Notes: generated by a model from the letters alone, not told the origin. Counted from the first letter of the stretch, positions 53,456 to 62,269 are shown. The stretch: 64,000 bases of DNA from JAUVXJ01 sp964433755 (GCA_964433755.1 CAYSSR010000005.1:1-64000); one strand, 5' to 3'. Translations and numbers: made by a program.

Positions 53456-54814
53456 ATGTACGGGAATAGGCGATCCGGGCGCTGGCCCAGAACAAGCTTC
53501 GGCCTCGTGGCGCTGTCCCTGGTTGTGGGGCTGCTTCTTGCCGCAGTCCTGCCCTCCAGTGCGGTAGCTCCTGCCCTCTCCGCGCCGATGGATCAGGAAG
53601 ACCCCGGTACTTCATCGTCCAGTGAGACCTCCACTCCACCGGGCGGTCTGGGTATGGTGCCCTCCAGTGCGGACAAGCAGAGCCTGGTGGGCCTGCCCGA
53701 GATGCTGGGCGCCGCAGAGGAGCTGCCCGAGGCTGTCGATCTCACCGAATCGGGCTCGTTGCTCAAGGGCCAGCCATCGGGGGATGGCATCGCCCCCGTC
53801 GGCGATCAGGGACAGACAGCAAGCTGTACGGGATGGGCCGCCAGCTACTACTACAAGACCTACCAGGAGTGGGTGGAGCACGGATGGGACCTGGAGAATG
53901 GTGGCCCCGACTACGACCACATCTTCAGCCCTAGCTTCGTGTACAACCAGATCTCCGGGCCGGACAACTACGAATGTGACATTGGGGCGCAGATAGGCGA
54001 CGCCATAGCGCTCATCGTCGAGCAGGGGGACCTGCCCTGGAGCCAGTTCTCGTGGAACCCCTACAACTGCGGCGCGCAGCCTTCCTCAGCGCAGAAGGAC
54101 GCGGCAGAGGAATACGACGGGATCAGCTACGGGGCGTTCTTCATCGACGTCGGGCCTCCTTATGGGCCTGAGCTGGACCACAATCTCACCCCTTTGAAGC
54201 AATGGCTGGCCAACGACGATCCTTTCGTGCTGGGGTTCCCCATCTACTCCGAATTCGATTTCTATGACTGCTACGAAGTGGTCACACCGCCGGCCTACCC
54301 CGGCAGCTACCGGGGCTTGCACGCCGTGGCCGTGGTGGGCTATGACAACAACTGGGCCGGGGTAGGTGGCTTCAAGATCGTGAACTCCTACGGGGACGAC
54401 TGGGGATGCTACGGCTACGCCTGGCTCTCCTACAGCTTCGTGCGCGAGTACGCGTGGGAGGCCTGGTGGATGACCAGCAACCGGCCGCCCTGGATCGACC
54501 CTCACGTGCCTGATCGTTACAGCCCCAGCATCGGTGGCACGATCATGGTGGACCTGACCCGCTACGAGAATGATCTCGAGGATGGGGGCACGGACCTGGA
54601 TTGGTACGTGGAGGGGGCGGACCACTGCGTCGTATACGGCGAGGCCAGTGCCAACGATGTGCTTCAGTTCCAGCCCAGCCCCACTGGCTACACAGGCTAC
54701 GACGAGATCACCCTCGTGCTGCGCGATTCCGATGGCGCGGAGGATCGGCAGGAGCTGATGCTGGGATGGTTCGATCTCAACATAGAGCAGTATCTTCCTC
54801 TTGTGCTGGGTTAG
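53456..54814 (+). CDS. Secreted papain-like cysteine protease (C1A)
   Basis: A 452-residue exported protease. Residues 1-43 form a signal peptide; a Ser/Thr/Pro-rich linker follows. The catalytic residues are visible in order: Gln and Cys in GDQGQTASCTGWAAS, His in GLHAVAVVGYD and Asn in KIVNSYGDDWG. A beta-sandwich-like C-terminal region (about 345-440) ends in QYLPLVLG, close to a C-terminal YLPLV[LM] motif that I know from secreted Chloroflexota proteins and which may be a surface-sorting or processing signal. There is no PEP-CTERM tag. ATG 53456 is chosen over GTG 53447 because GTGGGGAG precedes it. Confidence 0.85.
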   Translation: MYGNRRSGRWPRTSFGLVALSLVVGLLLAAVLPSSAVAPALSAPMDQEDPGTSSSSETSTPPGGLGMVPSSADKQSLVGLPEMLGAAEELPEAVDLTESGSLLKGQPSGDGIAPVGDQGQTASCTGWAASYYYKTYQEWVEHGWDLENGGPDYDHIFSPSFVYNQISGPDNYECDIGAQIGDAIALIVEQGDLPWSQFSWNPYNCGAQPSSAQKDAAEEYDGISYGAFFIDVGPPYGPELDHNLTPLKQWLANDDPFVLGFPIYSEFDFYDCYEVVTPPAYPGSYRGLHAVAVVGYDNNWAGVGGFKIVNSYGDDWGCYGYAWLSYSFVREYAWEAWWMTSNRPPWIDPHVPDRYSPSIGGTIMVDLTRYENDLEDGGTDLDWYVEGADHCVVYGEASANDVLQFQPSPTGYTGYDEITLVLRDSDGAEDRQELMLGWFDLNIEQYLPLVLG

Positions 54815-54949
54815 CGATCTAGCCCTTCCTCTTCCAGTCACTCCGATCGTGGTGGAGCCACCCGTCGTCTTCTGGTGGCCGTACGCTGATTCCACGGGGG
54901 CAGAATCCCGTCGGGTGAGATGGTAGTGAGGCACGCCTGGAGAGGGCAC

Positions 54950-54975
54950 GTAGGGGCGGGTCTCAGATCCGCCCG
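54950..54975 (+). repeat. GTAGGGGCGGGTCT palindrome, third dispersed copy
   Basis: GTAGGGGCGGGTCTCAGATC followed by CGCCCG. The left arm and centre are identical to the perfect copy at 14445. The right arm is shorter and has a mismatch. Confidence 0.6.
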
Positions 54976-55003
54976 TTGTTGTTGCACACCCTCCGACCTG
55001 GCA

Positions 55004-55032
55004 TGGACAGGGCATGGGGGTTCTGCTACAAT
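55004..55032 (+). promoter_or_regulatory. Promoter of the MurE-type gene
   Basis: TGGACA (55004-55009), a 17-bp spacer and TACAAT (55027-55032), about 50 nt before GTG 55088. Confidence 0.6.
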
Positions 55033-55087
55033 GCTGGAAAGTGCGCGGGTCCGTCCGTAGATGCGGCAGTTCCGGCGAGGTGAGACC

Positions 55088-56629
55088 GTGAATCGTCGTC
55101 TGGGTGACCTACTCTCCGCTCTTCCTTGGCCGATCGAGGTCGACACGGGGGATGTCTCCATCCGTGGCCTGGCCTGCGACTCCCGCCAAGTCGAAGCGGG
55201 GAATCTCTTCGTGGCCTACAAGGGCGTGGAGTCCGACGGCCACCACTACATCTCTCAGGCAATCGAGGCAGGGGCGTCGGCCCTGGTGGTCGAGGACGAG
55301 CGGTACCTGAGGCCGGGCTCCGGGGGTGAGTGGCCCATTCCCGCCGTCCTCGTTCCCGACGGAAGGGAGGCCCTGGCCCACCTGGCGGCGGCCATGCACG
55401 GGTTTCCCTCCCGAAAGCTGCGGCTCATCGGCGTCACCGGGACTGACGGCAAGACTACCACCATCAATCTGATCTGGTCGGTGCTGCGCGCCGCTGGGCA
55501 CACGGCAGGGTTGATCAGCACCGTCAACGCCGTCATTGGAGGAGAGCAGTACGAGACGGGCTTGCACACCACGACGCCCGATGCGCTGGAGGTTCAAGGT
55601 TACCTGGCTCGGATGGTGGAGTCGGGAGCGGAGTTCGCGCTGCTGGAGGCGACCTCCCACGGGCTGGCCCAGCACCGGGTGACCGCGTGTGACTTCGACG
55701 TGGCGGTGGTGACGAACATCACCCACGAGCACCTCGATTTCCACGGCAGCTTCGAGGAGTATCGAGAGGCCAAGGCCCGCCTCTTTCGCAGTCTACAGGA
55801 CTCCGCCCGCAAACCAGGAGTGGACAAAGTCGCGGTTCTCAACGCCGATGATTCAGCTTCGTTCGAGTACCTGCGAGAGATCCCGGCCGACTTGCGGCTG
55901 ACCTATGGCATAGCCGAGGAAGCAGACGTGAGAGCCGTGGACGTGGCTGTTACGCCCTCCGGAGTGTCTTTCACCGCCCGCACGGCTGAGGGCGACTTCC
56001 AGGTGCACACGAAGCTGCCGGGACGCTTCAACGTGTATAATGCTCTCGCCACCGTCGCGGTGAGCCTTTCTCAGGGCATCTCGGAAGAGGACATACGGCA
56101 GGGTATCGAGGCGGTGGAACAGGTCATCGGCCGCATGGAGCAGGTGGATGCCGGGCAGCCTTTCCAGGCGGTGATCGACTTCGCGCACACTCCGAACTCG
56201 CTGCGCAACGCGCTGGAGGCGGCCAGGGGGATGGCTAGCGGCTCGGTCATCGTCGTCTTCGGGAGCGCTGGGCTGAGGGATCGAGAGAAGCGACCCCTGA
56301 TGGGAGAGATCGCCGGAGAGCTGGCGGACCGCATCGTGATCACCGCGGAAGACCCTCGCACCGAGGATCTGGGGCAGATCATGGGACAGATCGCCCAGGG
56401 GTGCGAGAAGATGGGCCGGCGCGAGGGCGTCGACTTCTGGTGCGTGGCGGACCGTGGCGAGGCCATCCAGTTCGCGGTGGACATGGCGGACGAGGCGGAC
56501 CTGGTGCTCGTCACCGGCAAGGGACATGAGAGGTCGATGTGCTTCGGCACGACGGAGTATCCGTGGAGTGACCACGAGGCGATGCGGGAGGCCCTGCAGA
56601 AGCGCTCCGCGCGCACGGGCGGCACCTAG
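55088..56629 (+). CDS. murE: UDP-N-acetylmuramyl-tripeptide synthetase (MurE-type Mur ligase)
   Basis: A 513-residue Mur ligase that adds the third residue to UDP-MurNAc-L-Ala-D-Glu in cytosolic peptidoglycan synthesis. Domain 1 binds UDP-MurNAc (ACDSRQVEAGNLFVAYKG). The P-loop is GVTGTDGKTTT. HTTTPDALEVQ and THEHLDFHGS follow, then YREAKARLF with the Lys that is carbamylated in Mur ligases, and FAHTPNSL. The amino-acid-selection motif reads EDPRTED, where meso-DAP MurE has DNPR and Lys MurE has a different tetrad, so the third residue is not certain. GTG 55088 follows GAGGTGA; ATG 55061 lies nearer the promoter and is less likely. No other mur genes are adjacent. Confidence 0.85.
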   Translation: MNRRLGDLLSALPWPIEVDTGDVSIRGLACDSRQVEAGNLFVAYKGVESDGHHYISQAIEAGASALVVEDERYLRPGSGGEWPIPAVLVPDGREALAHLAAAMHGFPSRKLRLIGVTGTDGKTTTINLIWSVLRAAGHTAGLISTVNAVIGGEQYETGLHTTTPDALEVQGYLARMVESGAEFALLEATSHGLAQHRVTACDFDVAVVTNITHEHLDFHGSFEEYREAKARLFRSLQDSARKPGVDKVAVLNADDSASFEYLREIPADLRLTYGIAEEADVRAVDVAVTPSGVSFTARTAEGDFQVHTKLPGRFNVYNALATVAVSLSQGISEEDIRQGIEAVEQVIGRMEQVDAGQPFQAVIDFAHTPNSLRNALEAARGMASGSVIVVFGSAGLRDREKRPLMGEIAGELADRIVITAEDPRTEDLGQIMGQIAQGCEKMGRREGVDFWCVADRGEAIQFAVDMADEADLVLVTGKGHERSMCFGTTEYPWSDHEAMREALQKRSARTGGT

Positions 56630-56688
56630 AGACGTGTGCTATCGGGGGTGCCCCGGGCCTGCGAAGCTGCTTCGAAGGAGGTGACGCG

Positions 56689-57099
56689 ATGTCGCTGTTG
56701 ATGCTGAAGTCCTTGCTGACCACGCTTGCCTTGGTGGTGGCCGCCGGCCAGGCCGTGAGCGGGTCGCGTCTACGGGGGAGACTGAAGTGGCTCCCGGTGC
56801 CGGTCAGTGGTCTGCGTCTGTGGCATCGGCTGGGTGGTGACGCCGTCCTGCTTCTGACCTTGAGTGTGGCCTTCCTCTGTGTTACCCATCTTCCCTTCAG
56901 TGCGTATTCGGCCCGTGTCCCTCTGCACGCTGCTCTGGGCACACTCGCATCGGCCATCCTGATCATCAAGGTGGTTTTCGCGCGCCGCTTCCGCAGGTTC
57001 CTCAAGCGTGCGGGCGTCCTGGGGGCTGCGGCCGGCTTCTCCCTGCTTGGTTGTTTTGTGGCCAGTGCGCTGTGGTATTTCATATTGGTGTGGGGATAG
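56689..57099 (+). CDS. Small membrane protein with TM-embedded His, possible heme protein
   Basis: A 136-residue protein with four predicted transmembrane helices. His residues sit in or at the ends of helices (LRLWHRLGGD, FLCVTHLPF, ARVPLHAALG), a pattern seen in di-heme b-type cytochromes such as the b561 or ferric reductase-like families. Identification is by pattern only. It lies 9 nt before a c-type cytochrome lipoprotein gene, which supports an electron-transfer pair across the membrane. ATG 56689 follows GAAGGAGGTG. Confidence 0.6.
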   Translation: MSLLMLKSLLTTLALVVAAGQAVSGSRLRGRLKWLPVPVSGLRLWHRLGGDAVLLLTLSVAFLCVTHLPFSAYSARVPLHAALGTLASAILIIKVVFARRFRRFLKRAGVLGAAAGFSLLGCFVASALWYFILVWG

Positions 57100-57108
57100 G
57101 AGGCGACG

Positions 57109-57426
57109 ATGAAGGTACGGACGACGATCCTCTTGTTGGCGTCGCTGGGATTGGTGATCGTGAGCCTGGTGGTGGCCTGCGGAGGATCTCAGGAGGAACC
57201 TGCCGCCGCGCCGCCGGAGGAGGAGGCATCTGGAGAGCTAAGCGGTGAAGAGCTCCTCGAGGCGCGGTGCACGAAGTGTCACACGCTGGACGTGGTGGAG
57301 GGCGCGACCAAGACCCAGGCGGAGTGGGAATCCACCGTCGAACGCATGAGAGGCAAAGGCGCCGAGTTGACCGACGCCGAGGCCCAGGTTCTGGTGGATT
57401 ACCTGGCTTCGACCTACGGGCCGTAG
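57109..57426 (+). CDS. C-type cytochrome lipoprotein (monoheme)
   Basis: A 105-residue exported cytochrome. The signal peptide ends in the lipobox VVAC (Cys24), so it is anchored in the membrane. A Glu/Pro/Ala linker follows, then one heme-binding CTKCH and a distal helix with Met in VERMRGKG as possible axial ligand. It should shuttle one electron at the outer face of the membrane. It lies 9 nt after the gene for the His-containing membrane protein, the likely redox partner. Confidence 0.9.
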   Translation: MKVRTTILLLASLGLVIVSLVVACGGSQEEPAAAPPEEEASGELSGEELLEARCTKCHTLDVVEGATKTQAEWESTVERMRGKGAELTDAEAQVLVDYLASTYGP

Positions 57427-57598
57427 GTCCACCACCCCGCCTGCCGGGGTCTCGGGACTGACGGCGCCGGAGTCGGGCGTGGCTCCGGCCCGGCAGACCC
57501 TGCCGGCCCTGACTGCAAACCAGGACTTACGGCCCACTGTTGCGGCGAGGAGTCCCCCTGCTTGGTAGCCACGTGCGTTTGGCGGCGGAGGTTACCCC
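57427..57598 (+). other. Hairpin-rich spacer after the cytochrome gene
   Basis: Two short hairpins, GCCGGAG / CTCCGGC and a perfect CCGGCAG / CTGCCGG (57490-57506), without a T-run. They may protect the mRNA end; I do not call a terminator. Confidence 0.4.
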
Positions 57599-57763
57599 AT
57601 GAGGCTCGAAGGTAGAGTTGCCATCGCTACCGGAGCCAGTCGCGGCACTGGCCGGGCGATAGCCCTGGCCTTTGCGTGGGAGGCGGTGTTTCTGGCTTTC
57701 GACGACTCCTCCTGCCTGACCGGCACCACGATTCTCGTGGACGGCGGGGCGGCTCTGGTGTGA
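57599..57763 (+). pseudogene. SDR remnant: N- and C-terminal ends joined with the middle missing
   Basis: A 54-codon open frame with ATG after GGAGG. Residues 1-26 are the start of a short-chain dehydrogenase (TGASRGTGRAIALAFA, where GIG is expected). Residues 29-54 are the end of one (VFLAFDDSSCLTGTTILVDGG). The cofactor loop, NNAG and the catalytic Tyr-Lys are all absent, so about 170 residues were lost, apparently in frame. The remaining halves are recognisably SDR, which makes a recent internal deletion more likely than coincidence. It cannot be a working enzyme. Confidence 0.8.
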
Positions 57764-57876
57764 GCGTTCCGATGCAGGGGCAGGGGTATGGGGGGCGCTG
57801 ATGACACGTCACAGTGCGGCCGACGCCCCAGGCGGGCCCACTGTGTAAAGTCTTTCGATGCGGCGGAGGCAAGAGG

Positions 57877-58638
57877 ATGGGGGAAGAGAGACCCTGGCAC
57901 GAAGAGGATTCCTTCTGGGAGACGGCGGGTCCCTTGCTCTTCACGGAGCGGCGGTGGGAGTACGCGCCGCGGGAGGTGGCGGCGATGGTGGCTCTGCTGG
58001 GACTGAGTCCCGAGGCGGCGGTGCTGGATCTCTGCTGCGGCGTAGGCAGGCACTCCCTCGAGCTGGCGCGGAGAGGCTTTCAGGTCACCGGCGTAGACAG
58101 GACGGCTTTCTACCTGGAGGAGGCACGAGGGCGCGCCGCACAGGAAGGGCTGGAGGTAGAGTTCGTGCAGGACGACATGAGGTCCTTTCGCCGGCCAGAG
58201 GCCTTCGACGCCATTCTCAACTACTTCACCTCCTTCGGTTACTTCGAGAGCGAGGATGAAGAACGACAGGTGTTGGAGAACGCTCACGCGTCGCTGAGGC
58301 CGGGCGGGCGGCTGCTGTTGGACATGATGGGTAAGGAGATTCTGGCTCGTGTCTTCCGGGAGCGGGACTGGCGCGAGGAAGAGGGGATGCTGATCCTGGA
58401 GGAAAGGACGCTGGCTCCGGATTGGAGCTCCCTGGACAATCGCTGGATCATCCTCAAGGATGGGCAGCAGCGAGAGGTGACGGTGACCACCAGGCAGTAC
58501 TCCGCTGCTGAGCTGAGCAAGCTGTTGAAAGACGCTGGTTTTGCCCGGGTGGATGTCTATGGGGACCTGGGCGGCGCACCCTACGACATGGCGGCGACGA
58601 GGCTAATCGCGGTGGCGCACAAGGGTGAGGCTGGATGA
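57877..58638 (+). CDS. Class I SAM-dependent methyltransferase
   Basis: A 253-residue methyltransferase. Motif I VLDLCCGVGRHSLELARRG, motif II in VTGVDRTAFYLEEAR, and the region DAILNYFTSFGYFES (motif IV). The fold is complete. The N-terminal stretch WHEEDSFWETAGPLLFTE recalls a sub-branch with an N-terminal helix contacting the substrate. ATG 57877 follows GGAGGCAAGAGG. The next gene overlaps by 4 nt (ATGA), so the pair is co-translated. The substrate is unknown. Confidence 0.85.
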   Translation: MGEERPWHEEDSFWETAGPLLFTERRWEYAPREVAAMVALLGLSPEAAVLDLCCGVGRHSLELARRGFQVTGVDRTAFYLEEARGRAAQEGLEVEFVQDDMRSFRRPEAFDAILNYFTSFGYFESEDEERQVLENAHASLRPGGRLLLDMMGKEILARVFRERDWREEEGMLILEERTLAPDWSSLDNRWIILKDGQQREVTVTTRQYSAAELSKLLKDAGFARVDVYGDLGGAPYDMAATRLIAVAHKGEAG

Positions 58639-59093
58639 GAAGAACAGAGAAAGAGATCAAGAACAAGCACACCATTGAGGCGATTCTGGAGCAGGCCACC
58701 GTGTGCAGACTGGGGTTGTGTTCCCACGGTGTCCCCTACGTGGTTCCCTTGAGCTTCGGCTACGAGGATGATCGCCTCTACTTCCACTCCGCCCGCGAGG
58801 GAAGGAAGATCGAGATCATCGAGGAGAACCCCAACGTCTGCTTCGAGGTGGACGTCGACCAGGAGTTCGTGCCGGGCAAGACTCCCTGCGGTTGGACGAC
58901 GAAGTACCGCAGCGTGATCGGCTGGGGCAGGGCGCGTCTGCTGGAGGGCGCGGAAGAGAAGAAGAAGGCGCTGGACGTGATCGTCGGCCACTACGCGCAT
59001 GGACCGTTCGAGTATGCCGAGGCAGCAGTGGAGAAGGTTGCTGTGATCGAAGTCGAGGTAGAGAGACTGACGGGCAAGCAGTCGGGCTATTAG
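58635..59093 (+). CDS. Pyridoxamine 5'-phosphate oxidase-like flavoprotein
   Basis: A 152-residue PNPOx-fold protein of the pyridoxamine oxidase-related / nitroimidazole resistance (NimA-like) type. Pattern: CRLGLCSHGVPYVVPLSFGYEDDRLYFHSAREGRK. It should bind FMN as a dimer. Some relatives reduce nitroimidazoles, others bind heme. The start ATG overlaps the stop of the upstream methyltransferase. A converging glycosyltransferase gene ends 7 nt downstream. Confidence 0.82.
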   Translation: MRRTEKEIKNKHTIEAILEQATVCRLGLCSHGVPYVVPLSFGYEDDRLYFHSAREGRKIEIIEENPNVCFEVDVDQEFVPGKTPCGWTTKYRSVIGWGRARLLEGAEEKKKALDVIVGHYAHGPFEYAEAAVEKVAVIEVEVERLTGKQSGY

Positions 59094-59100
59094 ACCCTGG

Positions 59101-62100
59101 CTATTGAACCTGTTCTGCCTGAGATGTGGTCTCGGCAGCGACGGTTACGGCAGGCCCGGTGACTCTCTCGAAGACAGACATAGTCACGTCGCCCAGGCTG
59201 GTGGGAACCACCTCGCTGAAGGCCAGATCGTAGTCCTGACCCATACGGTCCAGGAGCTCCTGATTCAGATCCGGCGTCGAGGTATCGTCGAGGATCACGT
59301 AGTCGAAGTAATCACTCTCCAGGGCGCTGAAGCGCGCCTCATCCCCCCTGGCATCGCCGAACGTGCAGGTCGTGCTGAAGGTATCCCACAGCTCCAGGTT
59401 GGACCAGCGCGGCCCGTGCAGCCGCAGGTAGTAGTTGTACACGGCCCCGTTCTCAGCCAGCAAGGTTTCGTCCCCGTCCAGATGCTGCTCCAGATAGGAG
59501 ATCGTGCCGCTGGAGTCTGGCCAGAAGTTCTGGAATCCCCACAGTTGTTCTCTCGAGAGAAGCAGCAGCGCCAGCATGGCCACCGTGACGATGTAGCCCC
59601 AGTCGGCTCTCTCACTTGGCGCGGGCGATTGGCTGCCTGGTATGGAACTCAGGCCCAGTGCGGCCGCTGGAGCCAGGAGAATAAGGCCATAAGTGACGTG
59701 TTTGTAGAATGCTTCAGCGTCCTGGTTGGCGAAATGGTAGAGCAGAATGGCGGCCGCGCCACACATCAGACCGGCCGTCAAGAGCCGATGGCGAGGACTC
59801 CGTATCAGGGCCACCAGGGCGAGCAGAAGACCCGGCCCGAGATAGATGGCGCTCTCGCCCAGGAGTTTCAGGTTGACAGCTTCGTACTTGGCATACTTGC
59901 TAGCCACGGACCCCAGCAGGAAGCGCGACACCAGGTCGGAGAAGTTGTAGCCGACATAGGCCCCGATGAGGGCGATGAGGGGCAGGGCGAAGTACTTCCA
60001 GGCGAAGAACCGCTTCCTGTGCACTGAGACGGCCAGGACGAGAAGGGGCAGGTAGAAGCCGGCGGGATACTTGGCCAGCACCGCGAGGAAGGCCGCGACC
60101 GCCGCCAGAAGGAGGGATCGCCTGCTGTCTCTCTTCAGGCCACGAGCCACGAGGAACACGGTGGCTGCCAGAAGGGCGTTACTCATAGCGTCGTAGGTGC
60201 CGAAGCGGCTGATGAAGATGGCCGGTCCCGACAGGGCATAGAACAGAGCGGCGCAGCAGGCTACCTGGCGGTTGAACAGCGTTCGCGCGAAGAGGTAGAC
60301 GCACAACACGGCCAGGGCGCCGAAGAGCGAGTTCAAGAAACGAACCGCCGACAGTCCACCGAAGCTATCGACGATCCTGGAGAGAACCGGGAACATCCAC
60401 ACGAACCCGGGGATGCGCATCAAGTACGATAGAGGTGTCCCCGATAGCGCTTCCACGCCGCGCTGGATCAGAGACGCCTCGTCCAGGAAGGCGGAGTTGT
60501 AGGAGAGGTTCCAGGCCCTGAGCAGGAAGGCTCCGCCGAGAATCGCGGTCAGAGCGACGCTCTGCGGTCCCAGGCGAACGAAAGCGCGGCGCAGTCTTCC
60601 CATCTCTGCGACCATAGCTTCAGGTCGTGGCTTCGGCAGTTGTTGAGGTAGCAGGGCGGCCATAGGTACCTGGAGCTGGATCCAGGCGGCGAAGATGCAC
60701 CACAAGGAGTTCCAGAGCAGAAACGAGGTCATGCCTTGCAGTCCTGCCCAGACCACAGCGAGCAGGGACAGAGTTGCGATGGCTAGCTGCGGAGAGACGA
60801 GGAGCAGATCCCGGAGTCGGTTGTGCTGGGTGCGCCTCTTCTTCTCCGTCACGCCCCCATTGGGCTTCCATCTTCTGGCCCGGAGCGCCATGAAGGTCGC
60901 TACGATGTGGACGGGGAACAGCCCGGCCCACATCCGGAACGTCTTCAGAAAAGGCGCCGGGTACGTCAGCACGATGGAGGCGCTAAACATGAGGGCCAGG
61001 TACGGTGTCCTGGCGAGCAGGTAGTGCCAGTTGTCTGCAAGCAACGCCGGTGTCCCGGTGAAGATGGACCAGATGGGCACCAGGGCGAAGGTAGGCAGTG
61101 CGAATCCGGAAGCGAGGTAGAGCCAGCCCAACTCCACGTACTGGAACCTCTGAGCCAGGCTGAGGCCCTTCCTCAAGAAGGGATTGTCCCAGAAGAACAT
61201 ACGCAAGGTGTCGGTGGCCCATCTGCCTCGCTGATTGTAGAAACCTTCGACGTCGTCCGGTGCGAGGCCGGTGCTCAGAGGATGGTTGTGGTAGACAGAC
61301 CTCCAGCCAGCGTCGTGTAGGCAGAGCGACGTGTGCAGGTCCTCGACGATGTTCCAGGTGCTGAATCCACCTATGCTCTCCAATGCCTCCCGCCGGTACA
61401 TGGTCCCCGATCCACAGCTAATGGCCGCGTTCTGGCTGTCCTTGGCGGGCTGCATGGCGCGGTAGAAGACCTGATCGAGGTTGCCGAAGGGATCGCCGGT
61501 GGGGACGTGGTACCGTTGCGCCGTTTGCACGAAGGCGAACTTCTGGGCTGTTGGTGCGTCGAGCTGGAAGTACCCCAAGCAGAGGCGCACGATCTCTGGC
61601 TCGACCACTTGATCGGCGTCCACGAGGAGCAAGAACTCCTCATCGGTGTGGGCCAGGCCGTAGTTGAGGTTCCCGGCTTTGGCATCGTCGTGGGTCGGTC
61701 TTGCCAGATATCGGCAGCCGTACTGCTCGGCCAGGGCTCTTATGTCCTCGCAGTTGCCATCGTCGAGCACGTAGACCCTGGTCTTGGGGTAGTCGATCCT
61801 CGTGGCTGCGGCGATGGTAGGACCGACGACCCAGACTGGCTCGCCACAAACGGTGATGAAGACGGCGACTCTGACGCTAGGGTCCTTCACCGGCATACCC
61901 TGGGGCCGGTGGAAGCGGGGATACCAAGCGTCGGCGGCGAAAATGACGACCAGGATGAAGGTCAGCAGTTCTGCACCGAAGAAGGGGATGGAGACGTACC
62001 AGGCTTGCCAGTTGATGACCGAGGCGTGCCAGATGAGGTAGCCGATTCCCCACAAGAGAGTGAGAAGGGCGAGGGTCTGTCCAACAAGGCGTCGACGGCG

Positions 62101-62187
62101 ATCTTCTCGCTCGCGATAGCGCCGGAACTTACCGCGACCGTGCACGTCCCCCAAATATGTGCCGATTCTTCCGAAGCGCCTGTCCAT
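59101..62187 (-). CDS. GT2 (cellulose-synthase-like) and GT-C (PMT/ArnT-like) glycosyltransferase fusion
   Basis: A 1028-residue integral membrane fusion. Half 1 (about 1-490): two TM helices, then a processive GT2 domain with the D,D,D,QxxRW set (LDDGN, LLVDADQVVEPE, VEDLHTSL, QRGRW), then more TM helices, as in BcsA and other beta-glycan synthases. Half 2 (about 510-1028): a GT-C glycosyltransferase of the GT39/GT83 type with an acidic pair in SAFLDEASL in the first extracytoplasmic loop and about ten TM helices. A C-terminal globular tail follows. The two activities could make a glycan and attach a sugar from a polyprenyl donor. ATG 62187 is set by the operator and -10 just upstream; an earlier in-frame ATG is inside that operator. 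Confidence 0.88.
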   Translation of the reverse strand: MDRRFGRIGTYLGDVHGRGKFRRYREREDRRRRLVGQTLALLTLLWGIGYLIWHASVINWQAWYVSIPFFGAELLTFILVVIFAADAWYPRFHRPQGMPVKDPSVRVAVFITVCGEPVWVVGPTIAAATRIDYPKTRVYVLDDGNCEDIRALAEQYGCRYLARPTHDDAKAGNLNYGLAHTDEEFLLLVDADQVVEPEIVRLCLGYFQLDAPTAQKFAFVQTAQRYHVPTGDPFGNLDQVFYRAMQPAKDSQNAAISCGSGTMYRREALESIGGFSTWNIVEDLHTSLCLHDAGWRSVYHNHPLSTGLAPDDVEGFYNQRGRWATDTLRMFFWDNPFLRKGLSLAQRFQYVELGWLYLASGFALPTFALVPIWSIFTGTPALLADNWHYLLARTPYLALMFSASIVLTYPAPFLKTFRMWAGLFPVHIVATFMALRARRWKPNGGVTEKKRRTQHNRLRDLLLVSPQLAIATLSLLAVVWAGLQGMTSFLLWNSLWCIFAAWIQLQVPMAALLPQQLPKPRPEAMVAEMGRLRRAFVRLGPQSVALTAILGGAFLLRAWNLSYNSAFLDEASLIQRGVEALSGTPLSYLMRIPGFVWMFPVLSRIVDSFGGLSAVRFLNSLFGALAVLCVYLFARTLFNRQVACCAALFYALSGPAIFISRFGTYDAMSNALLAATVFLVARGLKRDSRRSLLLAAVAAFLAVLAKYPAGFYLPLLVLAVSVHRKRFFAWKYFALPLIALIGAYVGYNFSDLVSRFLLGSVASKYAKYEAVNLKLLGESAIYLGPGLLLALVALIRSPRHRLLTAGLMCGAAAILLYHFANQDAEAFYKHVTYGLILLAPAAALGLSSIPGSQSPAPSERADWGYIVTVAMLALLLLSREQLWGFQNFWPDSSGTISYLEQHLDGDETLLAENGAVYNYYLRLHGPRWSNLELWDTFSTTCTFGDARGDEARFSALESDYFDYVILDDTSTPDLNQELLDRMGQDYDLAFSEVVPTSLGDVTMSVFERVTGPAVTVAAETTSQAEQVQ

Positions 62188-62214
62188 GGCATTGCCTCGC
62201 CCTCTCGCACGTAT

Positions 62215-62269
62215 ATCATAGGGTTCGCACATTAAACGGTCATAAAGGCGGTCTTAAAGGGGTCTTAAA
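62215..62269 (-). promoter_or_regulatory. Promoter with 11-bp direct-repeat operator of the glycosyltransferase fusion
   Basis: Minus strand: TATGAT -10 (62220-62215). Upstream, three copies of TTTA(A/T)GACC at 62269-62261, 62258-62250 and 62246-62238 (offsets 11 and 12 bp), and a partial TTTAATG at 62236-62230. This resembles the binding site of an OmpR/PhoP-family response regulator. Confidence 0.55.

Noticed and set aside
57490..57506. Terminator after the cytochrome gene
   Set aside because: The hairpin is perfect but there is no T-run, so I list it only as a hairpin-rich spacer.
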